Shown: piece after piece, positions 62,431-64,000 of the stretch | How the letters are laid out: each line of letters starts with the position of its first letter | Position numbering within the stretch: position 1 is the stretch's first letter | DNA from: Paraburkholderia polaris | GTDB lineage: Bacteria > Pseudomonadota > Gammaproteobacteria > Burkholderiales > Burkholderiaceae | Direction: 5' to 3' | DNA: 64,000 nt | Assembly: GCF_012927345.1 (NCBI RefSeq) | Contig: NZ_JABBGJ010000001.1 | Span: 1-64,000 of the forward strand | The notes under the pieces: model-generated | Databases searched by the model: none | Told to the model about the DNA's origin: nothing | What the model saw: only the letters and a program-made list of their open reading frames with translations | Program-made: the position numbers and the translations under genes

Positions 62431-64000
62431 TCACCCGCAGCTTGCAAGATATTGGTGAACGGCCTGAATGGCGGCTGCGCCCTCTCCCACGGCAGCCGCC
62501 ACTCTCTTGACGGAGCCACTCCGCACGTCACCGGCTGAAAAGATGCCAGGCCGGCTCGTCTCGAGATCATGCGGCGGCCGATCTGCTTTCCACTTGTCGC
62601 CGGTATCGGCACCGGTCAGCACAAACCCATCCTTGTCCAGGGCGACGCAATCGCCAAGCCATCGGGTATTGGGCTGGGCTCCAAGAAAAAGGAAAACGTG
62701 CCGGATGGACTTGTGTTCGATTTGCCCCTGCCGGTTCCATCGGATCGCCTCAAGTCTCGACTCGCCGCATAATTCGACGATCTGTGTGCTCGTGTGAAGC
62801 GTGATGTTGGCCGCCGCGTTGATCCGTCTGATCAAATACGCCGACATGCTTGCACTGAGTCCGTCGCCGCGAACAACGACGTGGACATGGCGCGCGAACC
62901 TCGCCATGAATACCGCAGCCTGTCCGGCCGAATTCCCGCCGCCCACTACAATCAGCTCTTGATTGTTGCAGAAGCCGGCCTCCATGAATGTCGCGCTGTA
63001 GTAGATACCGCGACCCTCGAAATGCTCAAGACGGGGAAGGTCCGGCTTCCGATAGCGCGCGCCCGTGGCAATGACGACAGCGCGAGCGTACACGCACTCG
63101 TCTTGATCGAGGCCGAGGTAAAACGATTGGGTGTCCGTGCAGTCGATCGTCAGCGCCTCGATGGGCACGCCGACCTCGGCGCCGAACTTGCGGCATTGAG
63201 ACAGGCCGCGGCCAGCTAACGCTTGCCCCGATATGCCAGTCGGAAAACCAAAGTAATTCTCGATCTTCGAACTGGTGCCAGCCTGCCCGCCCGGCGCCTT
63301 GGCATCCAGAACCGCCACCTTCAGTCCCTCCGATGCGGCATAAACCGCGGCCGCGAGGCCTGCGGGTCCCGCACCCACCACAACGAGGTCGAAGTGCTCG
63401 CCATTGAGCCTGTCCGGACTCAGGCCGATTGCATCTGCGACGGCCCTGTGGCTGGGTTGCGTCAGCACAGCGCCTTGCAACGTGATCACCACCGGAATGT
63501 CGGTTTCCGCTGCACCGTAGCGCGTCAGGAGTTCTATGGCCTCGGCGTGCTCGACGATATCGAAGTAGGCCGAAGGTTGACCGTTGCGGCTCAAGAAGTG
63601 GCGCAGACGTAGCGTAGGCGGCGACGATGTACTGCCAATCACCATCAAACCTACTTGTTGACCCTGGATGAAAGCGACCCGGCGCAAGATATAGGCGCGC
63701 ATGATGGTTTCGCTTAACTCCGCTTCGGCAATCACGAGCGCATGGAGGGATTCCTCATCGATGACGATGACCTCGCAATCCGAAAGGGCGCGTGTCGTGG
63801 CCACCGCAGCCCGGCCGGCGAGCGTGCCAACCTCGCCGGTGAAACTGCCGGGGCCATGCGTGCCCAGGAATCGGGAGCCCTGAACAGACCCTCTGGTCGC
63901 TTCGATCGTTCCGGAAAGAATGGCGAACATCCCCGTATGCCGGTCGCCTTCGGAATAGAGGATGTCGTTGGCTTTCAGCTTGCGCCGCTCGCCGTATCGC
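62431..64000 (-). CDS. Cyclic-nucleotide-domain/thioredoxin-reductase-like flavoprotein (5' end outside the window)
   Basis: The visible part, more than 520 residues, continues past the right edge of the window. The N-terminal part is a cyclic-nucleotide-binding-like domain (KLKANDILYSEGDRHTGMFAILSGTIEATRG, GPGSFTGEVGTLAGRAAVATTRA). The rest is a pyridine nucleotide-disulphide oxidoreductase of the TrxB type (VVGAGPAGLAAAVYAASEGLKVAVLDA, GGQAGTSSKIENYFGFPTGI, VIATGARYRKPDL, VVGGGNSAGQAAVFMARFA). The thioredoxin reductase CxxC is absent: the place reads GIYYSATFMEAGFC. It therefore likely oxidises NAD(P)H for another acceptor and senses a nucleotide through its front domain. Confidence 0.85.
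   Translation of the reverse strand, partial: RYGERRKLKANDILYSEGDRHTGMFAILSGTIEATRGSVQGSRFLGTHGPGSFTGEVGTLAGRAAVATTRALSDCEVIVIDEESLHALVIAEAELSETIMRAYILRRVAFIQGQQVGLMVIGSTSSPPTLRLRHFLSRNGQPSAYFDIVEHAEAIELLTRYGAAETDIPVVITLQGAVLTQPSHRAVADAIGLSPDRLNGEHFDLVVVGAGPAGLAAAVYAASEGLKVAVLDAKAPGGQAGTSSKIENYFGFPTGISGQALAGRGLSQCRKFGAEVGVPIEALTIDCTDTQSFYLGLDQDECVYARAVVIATGARYRKPDLPRLEHFEGRGIYYSATFMEAGFCNNQELIVVGGGNSAGQAAVFMARFARHVHVVVRGDGLSASMSAYLIRRINAAANITLHTSTQIVELCGESRLEAIRWNRQGQIEHKSIRHVFLFLGAQPNTRWLGDCVALDKDGFVLTGADTGDKWKADRPPHDLETSRPGIFSAGDVRSGSVKRVAAAVGEGAAAIQAVHQYLASCG

Noticed and set aside
1..64000. Insertion sequences, integrase, tRNA or CRISPR
   Set aside because: No transposase, integrase, terminal inverted repeats around a gene, tRNA cloverleaf or regular repeat-spacer array was seen.

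Overview
The window looks like chromosomal DNA of a Burkholderiaceae bacterium, most likely Paraburkholderia, Caballeronia or Burkholderia. The reasons are the high GC content, the abundance of LysR regulators, a phasin beside an acetoacetyl-CoA reductase remnant (polyhydroxybutyrate metabolism), a PQQ-dependent membrane dehydrogenase, an MHS-type transporter, a Burkholderia-style porin tail, and small stress proteins (CsbD, DUF892, DUF3309). No tRNA, rRNA, CRISPR array or intact insertion sequence was recognised.

Layout. 0-7 kb: the tail of a repeat-type surface or propeller protein, a divergent LysR/NAD-epimerase pair, a lone amino-acid adenylation enzyme with a DUF6875 partner, and an orphan gene behind a structured leader. 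7-12 kb: a LysR regulator divergent from a C45 acyltransferase/peptidase, alpha/beta hydrolase and MFS transporter operon, followed by two gene remnants. 12-27 kb: a quinoprotein dehydrogenase, a COG0523 GTPase with a Tat-exported metallo-beta-lactamase-fold protein, a His-rich secreted protein, a GGDEF-EAL protein, a lipoprotein, an anti-sigma-like protein without a sigma gene, remnants of an MCE/ABC-lipoprotein operon, a 2-hydroxycarboxylate transporter and a chemoreceptor.

27.2-39.5 kb is the most interesting part. It is a fluoride-type locus. A crcB-motif (fluoride) riboswitch precedes two tandem MutS-like ATPases and two DUF190 proteins. A second fluoride riboswitch, overlapping an intrinsic terminator, precedes a six-gene operon for a hydrogenase-4/complex I-like membrane complex. 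The large subunit of that complex has lost three of the four cysteines that bind NiFe, so it is unlikely to be a hydrogenase; it resembles the energy-converting-hydrogenase-related (Ehr) group. Quinone-site or ion-pumping chemistry is more likely. The small subunit is fused to a ferredoxin domain and keeps its cluster ligands. No fluoride channel (CrcB/Fluc or CLC-F) lies in the locus.

39.5-54.6 kb is a stress and envelope region. It has small exported proteins, an RlpA-like protein whose N-terminus is a scrap of a Crp-family regulator, DUF892, a desaturase, a histidine kinase, CsbD, DUF3309, two equal-length Crp/Fnr paralogues, and a CheB-CheR-PAS-kinase-receiver fusion. A short motif (core CCACCGTAC) recurs in the intergenic spaces. 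54.7-64 kb: a tannase-family lipoprotein, a TetR regulator with a clear operator divergent from a saccharopine-dehydrogenase-like protein, an AT-rich gap, a phasin, a phbB scrap, a short chemoreceptor with a C-terminal sensor, and a cyclic-nucleotide-domain/thioredoxin-reductase-like flavoprotein that runs off the right edge.

Gene remnants are frequent (porin, HbpS/GlcG, MCE, PhbB, chemoreceptor, Crp, a duplicate of the orphan gene). This suggests a region under active rearrangement, with the fluoride operons intact among decaying genes.
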